64,000 nt of DNA from Takakia lepidozioides (lineage: Eukaryota; Streptophyta; Takakiopsida; Takakiales; Takakiaceae), in assembly GCA_030704615.1 (NCBI GenBank), contig CM060731.1, positions 67,932,756 through 67,996,755 on the forward strand, in the 5' to 3' direction. Of this stretch, positions 47,640 through 58,200 are shown piece after piece. Numbering within the stretch: the first letter of the stretch is position 1; the number at the start of each line of letters is the position of its first letter. Made by a program: the position numbers and the translations under genes. The notes under the pieces are model-generated. The model saw nothing but the letters and a program-made list of their open reading frames with translations. It made no database searches and had not been told where the DNA came from.

Positions 47640-48432
47640 ATCTGGAGCTTGAAGTCCAGCCCTTTTGGATGAATCTGGACCCACACTCTATTGTACCAGA
47701 TGTCATTTTGAACACTCCCCTGGTGGACATGTATGCCAAATGTGGGTGCATTAAGGATGCAAAGGGAGTTTCCATGGCTGAACGAGATGTGGTGTCGTGG
47801 AGTGCGATGCTTGCAGGGTATGCACAGCAGGGACGTGGTATGGAGGCTTTGGAGACCTATGATCAAATGATGGGGGAAGGGGTGAAGCCCGACCACATCA
47901 CGTTTGTGTACATTTGCAATGCGTGTGTAAGTCTGTCAGCTTTGGAAAAGGGCAAAGAGGTCCATGGCGACATTGTCAGATCTGCAATTGTATCAAATGT
48001 CATTTTGAACAATACCCTCGTGGACATGTATAAAGGGAGTGTTCGACGTTATGGCTGAACGAGATGTGCTGTCGTGGAGTGCGATGATTGCAGGATATAC
48101 ACAGCAAGGGTGCGGGATGGAGGCTTTGGAGACCTATGAGCGAATAATGTGCGAAGGGGTGAAGCCTGCACTTTGCATTGCATGATGTTGAGGAAGAGCT
48201 TAAAGAATCGTCTCTTTGCCACCACAATGAGAAGCTGGCCATTGTTTTTGGGCTTATCAGCACACCCTCTGGGATGTCTTTAGGGATCATCAAGAATCTT
48301 TGGATGTGTGGTGATTACCACACAGCCACCAAATTCATCTCAAAGATAGCTAAGCAAGAGATTGTTGTACGGGATGCAAACCGCTTTCACCACTTCCAAA
48401 ATGGTGTTTGTTCTTGTGGGGAGTATTGGTGA
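47640..48432 (+). pseudogene. PPR fragment with C-terminal half of a DYW domain
   Basis: PPR phrases (NTPLVDMYAKCGCIKDAKGV, AERDVVSWSAMLAGYAQQG, GEGVKPDHITFVYICNAC, GKEVHGDIV) continue to about 48165. A join to the last part of a DYW cytidine-deaminase-like domain follows: [62 protein letters not shown], stop at 48432. The HxE box reads H-N-E. The usual CxxCH zinc ligand set (CGDCH) reads CGDYH, so one ligand is Tyr. The N-terminal half of the DYW domain is missing. Such domains do C-to-U RNA editing in organelles; this copy cannot. Confidence 0.8.
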
Positions 48433-48880
48433 AATGAAATGCTTGTCATCTAATTGAATGTATTGAACTATGTCAACTGTGAGTCAGGTTGGACTCCAAC
48501 AGTGGCAACAAAGGCACACGAAATCTCTTTTTGGAGAGGAATTCTCAACAATAGGTTTTGAACATAATTGGACCTTGCGAATGTTGAAACTGTAGAACAA
48601 GTTCAGAAACTGTCCTAGTTGATGAACAGAGGTGCAGTGACTAGGTCTTGATGGTCTTCAAGAGGGTCACTCTCTGATGAAATACCCAGGATTGCATATC
48701 AGAAAATAGAAACTTTCTTCAGGCCTCTTGCACATCGGGCATTGACAATGTCCCTTTCCTCTCGGCATCTGATTATTGTTCAAAGTGAGATTCCACAACA
48801 AGTTTTAACGAGGGCAAGCAATTTTTTTAATTAATTTATTAGATTTTATTCTATTTTTAAATGAATAAACTTGATATAAT
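48433..48880. other. Non-coding part of the transposon
   Basis: No gene is seen. A phrase near 48695 (atatcagaaaatagaaactttc) resembles one at about 45348 inside the same element. Confidence 0.35.
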
Positions 48881-49128
48881 ATAAAAACATACATATACAT
48901 ATTTGAGGGTATTTTTTTATTATTGAAAAGGGTACATACAGAAGGGGGTACTTTTTAAAAATTGCAAATTTCTATATATTTACAGGAGGGGGTTTTATAA
49001 TCTTCAAAATGTATGTACAGAGGGGGTATAAATGATCCAAGGACCCGTATACAAGGGGTTTTTTTATTAGGCGGCGAACGCACGTGATACAGACATTTTA
49101 TAAAGAGTGCATCCCCCAGGGGAGAGAG

Positions 49129-49262
49129 AGGTGAACAGTAGAGTGGTCGAAGCCCGGAGCTATGGTCCAATCTGACAATCCAGTTTAAGAAATGCTCGGA
49201 GCAGTAAAATCTATCTAAGCGAGCAAGAGAGCGGTTAGGAGGTACCCTATTGTTAGACCAAG
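49129..49262 (-). mobile_element. L1-type LINE, 5' part (endonuclease)
   Basis: On the minus strand the frame from 49262 reads TWSNNRVPPNRSLARLDRFY, then CSEHFLNWIVRLDHSSGLRP, the final part of an APE-like endonuclease (TWSNxR...RLDRF...SDHSP pattern). It stops at the 8-bp duplication of the inserted transposon. The LINE resumes at 44129, where the minus strand reads GRGFFKLNPLLLKDP, the expected post-endonuclease segment. Upstream of 49262 the frame is lost, so the LINE is 5'-truncated there. Confidence 0.75.
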
Positions 49263-52093
49263 TGTCATGGTTTTAGTCATGGTTATCTAGAATTACCTAC
49301 TTCTAGTCAACTATGACATTTTATATATTTATATTTATGTTTTGTGTGTTGGGACTTCATTTGGTCTCACATGCCAAGTGAGGTGTCGAGCCTCATTTGG
49401 GACATGGGGATAGGTTTCCCCCTTGTGAGGATCATCTTCTTGTAGTTGAGCCTCCATGAGCCTTTCTCCATGAGCCACCTCCATAGCTCTAGGTATTGAG
49501 AGGGAGTGTGGTGAGGGCTTTGTAGGGTGGATTCCGTTAGCAAGGGTGCCCTTGGCTTGACTTAGTTTATGTGATTGAGTGGATTCATGAGTGGAGTGTT
49601 TCCATTATGTTCGCTTTCATTATCACTACAAGAAGATGACCTTATGCTCGTGAGTTCGGAGTGGAAGGGTTAGTTTAGCACTTGTGTGTTGAAGAGAGCT
49701 TGGTAGAGAGCTCTTGTGTTGCAAGGTGTTACAGGTGTTGCAAAGGAAAATCCTTGTGGCGTGGAGAACATGGATGTTAGGGTTTGAGAAGCATTACTTT
49801 GCTCTATAGAGGTGGAGCGCTTAAAGAGAGAGCTCTCACATCACAAAGCTTGCATGGTCTTGCAAGGGACAATGCTTGTATATGCACTAAGGGTTTGAGA
49901 GCTTGGAAAATAGTTCTTACATCACAAGCGAAGCATCTTATGTGTGGAGATATAGACACTAGGGTTTCAAGAGTAAGCTCTAGTTGTTCATGGTGTGAAA
50001 GAGAAGCCAAAGGGCGGCACATGCTTGGGTTGGAATCACCAAAGAAGGACTACAATAAGGGTAGCTTGAGGAGCATTGAGTAGCTCAAGAGAAGCTAAGA
50101 AGTGGTTGTTCTCTCCATGGTGAAAAGAAGCCAAATGGGGTTTCATTTGGTTGACAAACAAGCAAGCTAAGGCGCTAGAAGGGAGTGCTTTTGCTAATTC
50201 TATGAGTTCTTAGATTGCTCTTGGTGAAGCAAGTGGTTGACCAAGCAAGTGACGCATGTATGGAGCATGCTTTCCAAGTGCGGCTTCCAACTTTAAGCTT
50301 GAGGAGAACTAGAAGGTGAAGGGAACAAGTTCATTCCTTTGTGTATGAGGTGATGCTTATGTGGACATGTTTTCAGCCCATTGAGGCTTCTATTTTCAAG
50401 CCTTGGAGAGCAAGAAGAAATGAAAAGGGCTGGTTTCCACTTGGGTGAAGGAAAAGCACTTGTAGAACACATGTTTGAGTTGGGGTTTCAACCTTAAGCT
50501 TGAGGAGAGCACGACTCTTGAGCTTGCAAGTGAAGGGACTTGAATCTTCCTCTTTGCATGAGATGGAGATGTATTGATGCTTGGAGAAGCAACACATAGA
50601 AGCCAAGAGTGGAGCATGTGTGTGGATGGCGAAAGAAGAACACATGAATGAGTGCAAGACTTGGTTGCTTGTCAAATGAGGTAAAAAGCTTGATTCTTGA
50701 GCTCCAAAGAGAAGTGAAGCTTGTTGTGTGGCAAATGCATTGCTAGGTGAGATGGAACCAAGCTTGGTTGTGGCTTGAGGTGAAGAAGATCAAGGTAGTT
50801 TGCCTTGGTATCTCATAGAAGTCATGGATGCTTGAGGAGAGCAAGCATGAAGCTGGAAGCCCAAACCCTAGCTTGGAATGCACAAACCCTAGCATGAGAT
50901 GCACATGAAACCCTAGGTTCATGGGAACGGTCACCAAAGTGTGGGAACGGTCATTATAGGCTGGGAACATAGTGACATATAAAGACAATATAGGGCTTTT
51001 GGAGGATTTTCAAGGGCCTTTTGGAGGATTGTTTGGGGGATCTTTGGGGTCCTTTGAGGAGCTTTTGGAAGACACTCTGAGGTGCTTTTGTAAGGCACTT
51101 TGAAGAGCTTTTGAAGAGGTATTTGGATGACTGTTTGGAGGACTATTTGCGGTCCTTGAAGGCCAAGTTTTGGCGAGTCTTTGGAGCCTTTGGAGGGCTA
51201 TGTGGAGGACCATTTGGGGTCCTTGAAAGCCAATATTTGGCAAGTTTTTGGAGCCTTTGGAGGGCTATTTGGAGGGTTGTTTGGGGTCCTTGGAGGCCAA
51301 TATTTCGGCGAGCTTGAGAAGTCCTTGGCGACTTGTTGAAGGAATATTTGGGGTCTTTGAGGGCCAAGACTTTGCAGGCTCTTGGGGCTTTGGTGGACTG
51401 TTTGGAATAGCATTGTGTAAGCTTTGGGAGCCTTAGTGAGATTGTTTGAGAGACATCTTGAGGGCTCTTAGAGAGTTATTTGAGAGATCCTTGAAAGGTC
51501 TTGTCTATTGCTTAAGCAAGAGAGTGTGGAGATAGGGTAGTGGGATGATAGCATGTTGTGATAGGAATTGCTTTAGTCTCTCTTCCGTGTAGTCTTCCAC
51601 CCTCTTTGTAGGCCAAAACCTTTCCATAGGTGGAGGCAAGAGTCAGTCCGGGTTTGGGCTGCATGGGGTGTCTTGCAAGAGCGACACTGTGGAGTGTTTT
51701 TGGTATGGGGGAGTTACTGTTTGATTTTCTTGTGTTTGGATCCCCTCCACACCTGCATGCTTGACTGTGCGCCATGTCAGTTTTGTGTGGGCGCTTGTTT
51801 TCATACGAGGTTGGTCTGAATTTGATTACTGACCAATCCTAGAGCGTGCTGTCGGTGGTGAGGCTGGGGTGATGACCAGTCAGACCATCATTGTTCTCTT
51901 ATGGTGAGGCTGGGTTAATGACCAGCAGACCATAGAAGTGCTTGCGGCGGATACAGGTGCAGGTACAGGTTTACGTTATGAACCTAGTAGTCTAAGCCAT
52001 AAGCTGCAACAGGTTCTCTATCCGGTTACCTTGTGGAAAGGGGGATTAAAGATAGGTTTACAACAGGTGTGGTTGTGAGTTTTCATCACGGAG
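49263..52093. other. Long non-coding stretch, possibly LTR or 5' leader of the gag element
   Basis: No gene is recognised over 2.8 kb. From about 51000 to 51440 there is a degenerate repeat of 'tttggaggnc...tttggggtccttg' phrases; units near 51170-51300 are most alike (ggccaatatttnggc). The stretch runs into the gag frame at 52.1 kb and could be its LTR and leader. The repeated motif does not resemble a primer-binding site, and I found no TG...CA boundary pair. Confidence 0.3.
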
Positions 52094-53267
52094 GTGTCAC
52101 TAGTTACTGAGGGAAGTGCCGGTACGAGCAATAGCGATACTAGTGGGTATATGAGACGAGGTGTGCGGTTTAGGCCACCTTCACCTTCTGTGTCTTCTAA
52201 GGAGGGTTCTGATTCAGACTCTGAGGGCTCCACGCAGACAAATACAAGCTTTTTCCGTGCCATTGTTATGGGATACGATGGAGGAGATGTATGGAGCTAC
52301 CAAGGGGCCTCGGAGGTACTCTGGAGCTGTGGGCACCATCGAGCTTGATGATTTCATACAAGAGTTTGACAGTTGATGTTACTTGCAGCAGATGCGCAAT
52401 CCACAGCTGTTTACACCCTTTATGGCGTGGAAGGGATTGTTTCAACACCTCGAAGGGCCTCCCATGGATGACTACCATGAGTTTAGGCGGGGACATGAGG
52501 TGAAAATTGAGGAGTGGCGAGAGTATTGGTCACCTCACTATGTCTCCTTCACTAGAGGCACAAGGGCAACGACGACACCAGCAGCTATACCAACATCTCC
52601 AACTACAAGCAGTAGTAGTGGGACAAGTGATACAGGAGCTGGGAAATCCACTCAAGCTCATGCTGCTGCACCAGCACCCGTGCCTGCCTTTAACCCAGTT
52701 GTGGAGTTCTTCGAGGAGTTGAGGAGAAATTGATAAGGACAGAGAAGTTGCGGAGCTTGCAAGAATTTCAATGGAGGCCTACTGAGAGTTTGAGAGAGGC
52801 TCACGCTCACATGAGGCGCTTGATAAATGTAACCCAAGGGGTTACAAAAGCTCAGGCAGTCCAATTCTGGTATGGGATATTGGACAAGGAGCTGAGGAGA
52901 AGGGTACGGGATGCAACTCTCCTACAAGTGGACCAACCCACCTTAGCAAATGTGTTTTGCTGGCAGAGCGGATAAAGCTCAATATGGTGGAGTAGCGAGT
53001 GGCTATGGTGGGGTATGGCAAAGAGACGCAACGAAGTGGGGCTCCTAGCCAACAACAACCACTAAACCAACGTGTGCAAGGCAACAAGGGGGCTCAGGTG
53101 AAGCCCAGGGAAGGACAGAGATGATATCAGATGTAGATGTCTCTTCCTTCATTCTCAGGCCAACAACAGTCGGGTATGACTTGTTGGGATTGTGGAGGAC
53201 CCCATGTCAAGAAGGACTGCCCGGAGAGGAGCAAAGCGCCGGCACATGCACAACCCAACGACGCAAT
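52094..53267 (+). pseudogene. Ty3/gypsy-type gag with first zinc knuckle
   Basis: Frames from 52094 give an N-terminal Ser/Thr-rich leader. From 52161 to 52733 one frame (with TGA at 52374-52376, where Trp is expected) reads GTIELDDFIQEFDS, FMAWKGLFQHLEGPPMDDYH and KIEEWREYWSPHYVSF, a plant gag leader. From 52730 a new frame gives SLREAHAHMRRLINV, AVQFWYGILDKELRRRV and DQPTLANVF, the retrotransposon gag core. A CCHC zinc knuckle, CWDCGGPHVKKDCPERS, sits at about 53178-53230. The frame then meets GGCGTGAGCG at 53268, the left end of the inserted element. The second knuckle is at 63.87 kb. Confidence 0.75.
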
Positions 53268-53383
53268 GGCGTGAGCGTTGCACGTGAGCGCACGAGCGTA
53301 CGCTCACGCAGGAGTGACGTGGCGTGAGCGTCATGTCAGCATGCTGATGTGGCGGTAAATGATGACGTGGCACTGTCCGTCAT

Positions 53384-53807
53384 CTGCCACGTCAGCATTA
53401 ACATGCGCCGCCTATAACCGTGGATGGTCCTATGACCGTGGAATTAATGCAGGGAATGTTGCCTAAATAGAATCAAAACGAGCGTTGAGGCCTACAATTG
53501 CAGCATCCAACATTGTGCAATTACAAATGCTTGTTTCACTTTTACAATTACGAGGACGAAAAAATATCCTCATAAAGTGTGCGCCATAAAGGCTGCCACG
53601 GGAAGACCTTCCTCCCTCCTCAAATAACAATAAGAGTTAGTATCATCTTCAAAAGATGATTGTAGTGCATAGCGACAGCAAGACATGTAGACTTCGAACG
53701 GTGCAATGACAAATGTGCACTACCTAAAAGTTGTCACTCAGAGCTCACTCCGTATAGTTGGAGGCCATATCATTGCACCGCCGACGAATTGATGTGAATT
53801 ACACATT
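53384..53807. other. Transposon left arm, non-coding
   Basis: No coding exon is seen between the GACGTGGC-rich left end and the transposase C-terminus. Confidence 0.4.
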
Positions 53808-55769
53808 TCAAATCATGGTCGTCCACATACCACATTGCATAGTTGATGCTACCCATGTGTTGTATCTCGCTGCAAAAGAGTATCGACCTCGTTGAAAACT
53901 CATAGTGGCCTGGTGAATGAAGTTGTCACGTTTGGGATCGCAAACCATCCTCTTCAAAAATATGAAATACAAATGTTTGCAGGGTATGAATTACCTCTCT
54001 TGCCCAAACTGGTTGATAGCATATTCACAAAATCAGGACATGTGCAATTGGGGAAATTGGAAACCGTGATGTCGTAGGTCCTGTCATGAACAGCAGATGT
54101 GGAAGTGATGATTGTGAATACCCGACCATATCCTGGATCGGGTACTTCCGTGGTGCTTCCAACACGAGCTTGGAGCATTCTTGCGGACTCCACTTTGCCA
54201 AAGTGTTCAGCGGTTGGAGGGAAACGCCGAACGAGCTTTCCATCTCGTTGGTTGGCCACAAGTCAGGATTTGCCGGGGGGACCGGGGAGGACGCAGAAGT
54301 AGTAGCACATGCATGGAGTTGGGGTTGTCTCGCAAGGGAAAAACCTGCCTCCTCCAGCATTTCAATCTCCTGAAAGCTGAGATGTGTTCCCACCTTCACG
54401 GGCCAAACGGTTGGAGGAGATGGCTTCATCACTACGGAAGGACGCATAGTTCCATGCACACATCTGGCACAATCATCTGCGCAGAACCAGAACTTGTGGT
54501 TCTTGGCTTCTGGTTGACCGTATGGACGCATCAAGCCCGTGAAAGTCGGAGCAGGAGTTCGGGCACCACCTCTGGATATAAATGAAGTGCACTTCTCGAA
54601 ATTAGTTGTCCTGATCGCTGTACATTTCACACGAGACCCTACACTTGTGCGTTCTATGTGCCAAACGTGGTCGGGGCATGCGGACTCAAGCACATCAAGG
54701 GGGTTGTTTCTCTCCTGCACCATTTCAGTGGCACTGTTTGATGCTGGAGCTTGCCGTTGTGTTGGAGGTTCCTCCACAATGGAGGTTCCGGACATGGAGC
54801 TGTCATGCAAGGGAACACGAGGCTTCGAGAAGTTATCACGGTCTGCCCTGTGGGAATCTGAATCCGAACCAGGTGGAGTGTTCAATTTCCTCTTACAGGA
54901 GCCGAATCTCTCCTCCCCTTCAAGATGTGGAACTCTAGAAACAAGTGGCGTTCCCAGGGCATACATGCTCACCGCCCATGCTATCTTGATTGGATCCCCA
55001 GATTTGTTTGCAGCACGCAACATCAACTCCCATTTGTCCGGACCCTTGCCACAAACCCCACCTCGTAAGAAATCACGGTATCGGGTTTGTTGTTGCAAGG
55101 CACGTATCAAATCATCTGTTGTTGCCACATACAAATCCCGACCTCGTTTCCCAGACTGCTGCAACCATGCGTTGTGCACAGTTTCTGCCAAATTGCAAGA
55201 TGGCATGTCCGCCATTTCCTCAATGGACATGTTCTGCAAAGTGCAGAACCACACTTCAAAATAGTGAACAGAAAACAACATAAAGAAAGCGAGGACACAA
55301 TAAAATGGAAAGCAAATGTATGAAAAAAAATATATATATATAAGCCTCGTACCAATGGCATGGCTGCTCCCCACTGTCTATACTGGAAGTGCCAAAACGC
55401 CAGCCAATCTTCCAATGCTCTTATACTCTCAAGTGATGTAGCTCCAGAAGAGAACCACCAGGCACGAATTGTCTGGAACAAAGTGTCCGCCTTCTTCATT
55501 GTTCTAGCATCTTTGTACTCTTTGCACAATTTACGGTGCTGAGTCTGCATCTCTGGTTTGATGTCCGACTTTGTATGTTTTTCCAGAGGTTGTGTCCAAT
55601 GGAATAGACATGTACGCTCTCTTCCTGACATAGGCACTTTTGGGTCGCCCGATCCGAAGACAATACGAATAGCATTGAAATTTGCTTGAGCACTATCCAC
55701 CATGAAACCTGCGAAATTTGGAGATGGCAGCCCATGGCAGCCCATGACACGTATCAGGGAATTCCACAT
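53808..55769 (-). pseudogene. MULE-like transposase, truncated, with SWIM zinc finger
   Basis: Mutator-like transposases cut and paste DNA in the nucleus. Exon 1 (55769-55353, 139 residues) has GFMVDSAQANFNAIRIVF (second catalytic Asp region of the MULE fold), RERTCLFHW (C-x-x-H) and ALEDWLAFWHFQYRQWGAAM. A GT-AG intron (55352-55234) leads in phase to exon 2 at 55233 (NMSIEEMADMPSCNLAETV). That frame runs to ~54250 with a Cys-rich patch (KFWFCADDCARCVHG). A one-base shift leads to TAEHFGKVESARMLQARVG, FTIITSTSAVHDRTYDITV and NCTCPDFVNML. Another shift near 53985 gives PCKHLYFIFLKRMVC, completing a CxC...CxH SWIM finger. It ends at a TGA near 53808. The first catalytic Asp and the N-terminal DNA-binding domain are missing: upstream of 55769 there is no matching exon. 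The upstream boundary has an AG acceptor, so missing exons may have been lost. Confidence 0.7.
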
Positions 55770-56597
55770 GAGCTTCAGTAAAATAAAGAGACTTTATTCT
55801 CTTTCGTATTGTAGAAGGAACCCTCTCCAGCTTGACTATTCTCTCTCTAAGCGCGAAAAGTAGAAAAACACAGTGACTCCCGATTTCTTGCGGGATTGCC
55901 TGCGTTCTTGCGTGTCTCTAGAAGCATCGGATTCCCTCTCGCGTGACCGTTACACATAGTCGTTCCCTTATTAGTGCACATGCCAGCAATTGGTGTACAG
56001 CTGTTCGTATTCAGTTATGGATGTCTGATGTGTGTCGCCCAAAATAAACGGCGTGTTCTTTATTAGAACGGTTTCAATATTTAAAAATAACAGCGAATCC
56101 CAGAAATCTTGGCGCACAGTCTTACACAAATAAATGTAAATGAACGAGAGTTTGATGACAAATCTTGGAATATCATACACGGTCATCTTTGTTAGCCAAA
56201 CCCCACATTCGTTTCACATTTGGAACTTTCCAGGTGCGCATGATCATTGGTAGTAGTATAAAGATACATTTACTTAATCTGCAATCCCATCCTCAGATCC
56301 TGTGGCATGCTTCCAGGAAGTCGGCTTTGTTATTGGGTTTAAAAGATGAGGTTCTGGTTAACGGTTTAACAGCTGCCGACACTGCTCCTAGGGATACTGT
56401 GACCACTGGGCCCACAAGAAAAGTAATTAAAATGGACGGCTGCATATCTGGAAATAATAACATAATATGCACAGTCGTTGTCTGAGCTTCCTCCGCCATA
56501 TTCTCTGCTCATTCTTCAACTGTGTTCTGGAGACATCAGTAAACCGATTTACACTAGATCTGCGATAGCAAGGTACAAACGTACGCGAGGAAGGAAG
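55770..56597. other. Non-coding between transposase and methyltransferase gene
   Basis: This is the head-to-head interval of the two transposon genes. It is a candidate promoter for both. No clear TATA box is certain. The frame upstream of the ATG at 56598 is open from 56478 but looks untranslated. Confidence 0.35.
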
Positions 56598-57539
56598 ATG
56601 GCTTCCTCTGAAGCGGAGTTCTTCTCTGACGACAAACCAGTGCCGTTCTCCCAGGAAGTCCTTGACAATGGATTTGCAATTGTTCTGGAACATGTCTTGG
56701 CTACCCGTTTTCAGCTGCAGAATGGCTCCATCTTTTTGGAGAAAGAGGTGTACGATCTTAAAGGGAAGTTGTTGAAATACTCTTTCCAAAACCGTGATGA
56801 GACGGCTCATATCAGCCAGTGGAGAGTGCGTCCTGGTCGATACAGAGTACTTGGAGAGCCTCGGCGAAAGTCCCTTGGGTCATATGTGACGCCCGGGACT
56901 GCTGCTTCGGTCGTTGAAGACAAGAGGGAGGTGGTGGTGAAAAAAGAACAGACGTCCTCCACTCCAATCGTTGAGCTTTCGGATTCTTCCGATGATGACA
57001 TAAGTGAAATTCCAAATCCAGTCCTTCCTACTGTGATTGGAGAAGCTGATGAAGAAGAGATTTGTAGTATCATTCCAAAATTGCGGGCGATGGGAGGAAT
57101 GGCTGGATTTAAAAGTGAGTTGCGGGGAATTGATTGGGAATCTTTGAAGCAGGTGCCTGTGAAGTTCTTGCCGGAGACTTCTGCCTTGGCCCTGTGTTCT
57201 CCAACAAACGACGCCTCGTCATTTGCTCTCTTGCTCTGCGTCTCTCTCTAAGGTGAACGCGGAGACTGATTCAGAAGAGCAGACGGAGACTGAGGCAGCG
57301 GCTGTGACACAGTCGGCGATAAGAGTGCGCCAGCCTGTGGATGCAGAGATGATTCGCAGGGACACTGAAGGAGGTGGAAGCACGCGGAACGCCGAACCGG
57401 GAGAAGTCCAGAAACCCTAGAGCAGACAGAAATTCCAGCAGATGTGAGAGGGAAGAGGAAAGCTGCAGAAGGGGATCCAATTTCAAAACCTAAGAAGGCG
57501 CCAGTAAGTTTTAAATTTAACTTACATTTCATTGTTGAA

Positions 57540-58200
57540 GATATGCGTAGAGATTGAGTGGAATGTCCCAGACAGGGATTGTCGCTACCGACCATCACAA
57601 AGGTGATTTGCTTTCTACTCCTCTGCTAAGAGTTTACCTCACAATGAGTGGGTGACTATTGGTACAGTCATTCACTATTGTTCAGATCATACAGTCTGTC
57701 TAATTGCCTTTCAAGGAGTCCTTCATCTTCCCTTCTTTAGCAGGAACTACTGAATTGCGAGTGTCTTTAACGCCATTCGATTCTCCTCATGAGATTTATG
57801 TACCTATGTGTTTGAAGAGAGAGTGAGGGTCGGCATACCGTCAATCATCTTGTTCAGATCATACAGTCTGTCTGATTGCCTTTCAAGCAGTCCTTCATCT
57901 TCCCATGCTGGCGACGGTAATCACAGTGGAATCAATCTGAATAATCTGCACTTACTGTCCGCCCTAAACTATACTGAATGTCGTTGCCGCCAATCACTTA
58001 CACATAGATGTCATTACACAACACCAATCCGGCAGGTCGTTATCTTTTGTGATTGTCGTTAACGCCGTTCGCTATCGCTCTCGCTTTTGTTTTGAATACG
58101 GCAGTATCAGCTTTGCTTGTGTAGATTGTGCTGAATTGTTTCACACCATTCATAGTGAGTTTCTTTGAGACAGAGTGATGGTCGTTACCGCCATTCACTA
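57540..58200. repeat. Intronic repeats with a degenerate TCGTTA-CGCCATTC motif
   Basis: Within intron 2 of the methyltransferase gene a GTCG-TTACCGCCATTCAC-like motif recurs at about 57581, 57762, 57829, 58053 and 58175. A ~58-bp segment (ttcagatcatacagtctgtc...ttcaa...agtccttcatcttcc) occurs at about 57680 and 57851. Confidence 0.6.

Larger units (their letters stand above)
44138..49120. mobile_element. 4,983-bp non-autonomous DNA transposon with captured genes
   Basis: The ends are inverted repeats: left CCTGGGGGGTGCACTC, right (read inward) CCTGGGGGATGCACTC, continuing with AAATGT and CACGTGCGT at the same offsets to about 45 bp. The 8-bp flanks are identical (GGAGAGAG at 44130-44137 and 49121-49128). 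The sequence on both sides is one L1-type LINE (endonuclease at right, reverse transcriptase at left), so the element landed inside it. Subterminal motifs (tacaggaggggg; tacatacagaggggg) occur at both ends. No transposase is seen. An 8-bp duplication is found in hAT, P and some other superfamilies; the CCTGGGGG terminus does not fit a typical hAT. The interior carries a tRNA-like SINE head, internal duplications, a reversed LINE fragment and PPR-DYW pieces. Confidence 0.75.

Noticed and set aside
55107-55352. Extension of the transposase frame into GLYIYIFFHTFAFHF
   Set aside because: It is intron sequence: a GTACGA donor and a TTTGCAG acceptor remove it in phase, and the hydrophobic text is AT-rich intron translation.
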